From the NCBI RefSeq assembly GCF_900116555.1, contig NZ_FPAT01000005.1:248001-312000 (forward strand): a DNA stretch of 64,000 bases. Direction: 5' to 3'. Under the pieces are notes generated by a model. That model was not told where the DNA came from. It saw only the letters and a list, made by a program, of their open reading frames with translations, and ran no database searches. The first letter of the stretch is position 1, and each line of letters begins with the position of its first letter. Origin of the DNA: Actinopolyspora lacussalsi subsp. righensis. Its GTDB lineage: Bacteria > Actinomycetota > Actinomycetes > Mycobacteriales > Pseudonocardiaceae. Below, one piece after another: positions 63,127 through 64,000 of the stretch. Both the position numbers and the translations under genes were made by a program.

Positions 63127-64000
63127 TCAGGAACTCACCGGAAGCACGTTGGGCACGATCATCGGACGACGCCGGTAGGTGTCGGCGACCCACTTGCCGA
63201 CCGTACGCCGCACCGTCTGCGCGATGCGGTGCGTATCGCTGATGCCCTCGGCCTCGGTCCGCGAGAGTTCCATCTCCACCAGCGGAACTACCTCGTCGAG
63301 CGCCTTGGGGTCGTCCGAGAAGCCCCGCCCCGAGACCGTCGGGGGTGATACCGCGCGTCCCGTACCGGCCTCCACCGCCACCGTGATGGAGATGAAGCCG
63401 CCCTCACCGAGCACCAGCCGATCGGACAACGTGGACTCGCCGACGTCACCGACCGAGAGTCCGTCCACGTAGACGTGTCCGACCTCGACCCGGCCCGCGA
63501 TGCTGGCGATACCGTCGACCAGGTCCACCACGACGCCGTCCTCGGCGATGACCACCCGGTCGGGTTGCACCCCGGTGAGGGTCGCCAGTTCGGCATTGGC
63601 CCGCAGGTGCCGCCACTCCCCGTGCACCGGCATCACGTTGGCCGGGCGCACCGCGTTGTACAGGTAGAGCAGTTCGCCCGCCGAGGCGTGCCCGGAGACG
63701 TGCACCTTGGCGCTCCCCTGGTGAACCACCTCGGCCCCCAACCGGACCAAGCCGTTGACGACGCCGAAAACCGCCGTCTCGTTGCCGGGAATCATCGAGC
63801 TCGCCAGGATGACGGTGTCGCCGTGCTGGATGCTGATCTGCTTGTGCTCGCCACGGGCCATCCGTGACAGCGCCGACAGCGGCTCCCCCTGCGACCCGGT
63901 GGAGACGAACACCACGGAGTCGGACGACATCTGCAGCGCCTCGTCCAGGTCGACCAGGGCCCCCTCCGGAACCCGGAGGATGCCGTGCTCGGCGGCGATC
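63127..64000 (-). CDS. rnj: Ribonuclease J, C-terminal part (5' end outside window)
   Basis: Minus-strand frame open from the window edge to the stop at 63127 (290 residues). The N-terminal metallo-beta-lactamase catalytic motifs are outside the window. What is present is the second half: SSDSVVFVSTGSQGEPLSALSRMARGEHKQISIQHGDTVILASSMIPGNE (beta-CASP motifs), VHVSGHASAGELLYLYNAVRPANVMPVHGEWRHLRANAELA (the HASA and PVHGE regions with metal or substrate His), and the C-terminal domain ending RRRPMIVPNVLPVSS. RNase J has endo- and 5'-exoribonuclease activity. In M. tuberculosis it is Rv2752c, near ftsK as here. Confidence 0.95.
   Translation of the reverse strand, partial: IAAEHGILRVPEGALVDLDEALQMSSDSVVFVSTGSQGEPLSALSRMARGEHKQISIQHGDTVILASSMIPGNETAVFGVVNGLVRLGAEVVHQGSAKVHVSGHASAGELLYLYNAVRPANVMPVHGEWRHLRANAELATLTGVQPDRVVIAEDGVVVDLVDGIASIAGRVEVGHVYVDGLSVGDVGESTLSDRLVLGEGGFISITVAVEAGTGRAVSPPTVSGRGFSDDPKALDEVVPLVEMELSRTEAEGISDTHRIAQTVRRTVGKWVADTYRRRPMIVPNVLPVSS

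Noticed and set aside
62661-63242. Plus-strand frame over the chaplin promoter region and the rnj 3' end
   Set aside because: It overlaps rnj and the chaplin gene antisense and has no recognisable domain or ribosome-binding site.
1-64000. CRISPR arrays, rRNA, tRNA or prophage structural genes
   Set aside because: No regularly spaced repeats, no tRNA cloverleaf or CCA end, and no phage gene products were recognised by reading. A covariance-model scan would be needed to exclude a tRNA completely.

Overview
The window is GC-rich actinobacterial chromosome. Gene content and order point to the order Pseudonocardiales (an Actinopolyspora- or Saccharopolyspora-like organism); the genus cannot be fixed from the sequence alone. 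The reasons are: a dcw cluster with Wag31 and SepF; a MurE of the meso-diaminopimelate type; an AftA-like arabinofuranosyltransferase, as expected for an arabinogalactan wall; a chaplin-like secreted peptide; an actinobacterial ileS T-box with a very short specifier stem; and a clgR-pspA-pspM / pgsA / argA / ftsK / rnj order that matches Rv2743c-Rv2752c of Mycobacterium tuberculosis.

Region 1 (1-15 kb) is housekeeping with some accessory genes. It holds the tail of an Imm1-like immunity gene, a translationally coupled nadA-nadB-nadC operon divergent from an NrtR-type Nudix regulator, a LON-domain protein, a membrane-anchored lipoprotein-like protein, DUF2567 and aftA genes in divergent orientation, a cytochrome P450, a heavily decayed dnaE copy, a winged-helix/proline-rich protein, and rluD-lspA. 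Region 2 (15-20 kb) has gnd facing ileS, with a T-box riboswitch in the ileS leader.

Region 3 (20-42 kb) is the division and cell-wall cluster on the minus strand. In transcription order it reads rsmH, ftsL-like, ftsI, murE, murF, mraY, murD, ftsW, murG, murC, ftsQ, ftsZ, pgeF, yggS, sepF, yggT, wag31, a small membrane protein and ileS. Many neighbours overlap by 4 bases (ATGA/GTGA), so translation is probably coupled. Two things are unusual: no mraZ lies ahead of rsmH, although a good promoter with TGGGG boxes is still there, and a spermidine-synthase-like gene sits in the opposite orientation between ftsZ and ftsQ.

Region 4 (43-51.5 kb) has a MoxR / DUF58 / transglutaminase operon, DUF3040, a methyltransferase, an orphan ParA ATPase and an NCS2 nucleobase permease. 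Region 5 (51.7-60 kb) is the envelope-stress operon clgR-pspA-pspM, then cinA-pgsA, divergent argA, a secreted phospholipase A2 and ftsK. Region 6 (60-64 kb) has a TnpB-only IS200/IS605-type element lying inside the remains of an S33 tripeptidyl-aminopeptidase gene, a chaplin-like gene with a strong terminator, and the C-terminal part of RNase J, cut by the window end.

A recurring feature is a TANNNT -10 hexamer placed 6-8 bases before an ATG/GTG start (nrtR, LON-domain gene, the 5571 gene, the 12198 gene, the parA-like gene, argA). This suggests that leaderless transcription is common here. No CRISPR array, rRNA or tRNA gene was recognised. I did not find a clearly new multi-gene system. The best leads are the mraZ-less dcw promoter, the tnpB insertion with its candidate guide RNA, the dyads upstream of aftA, and the dnaE relic.
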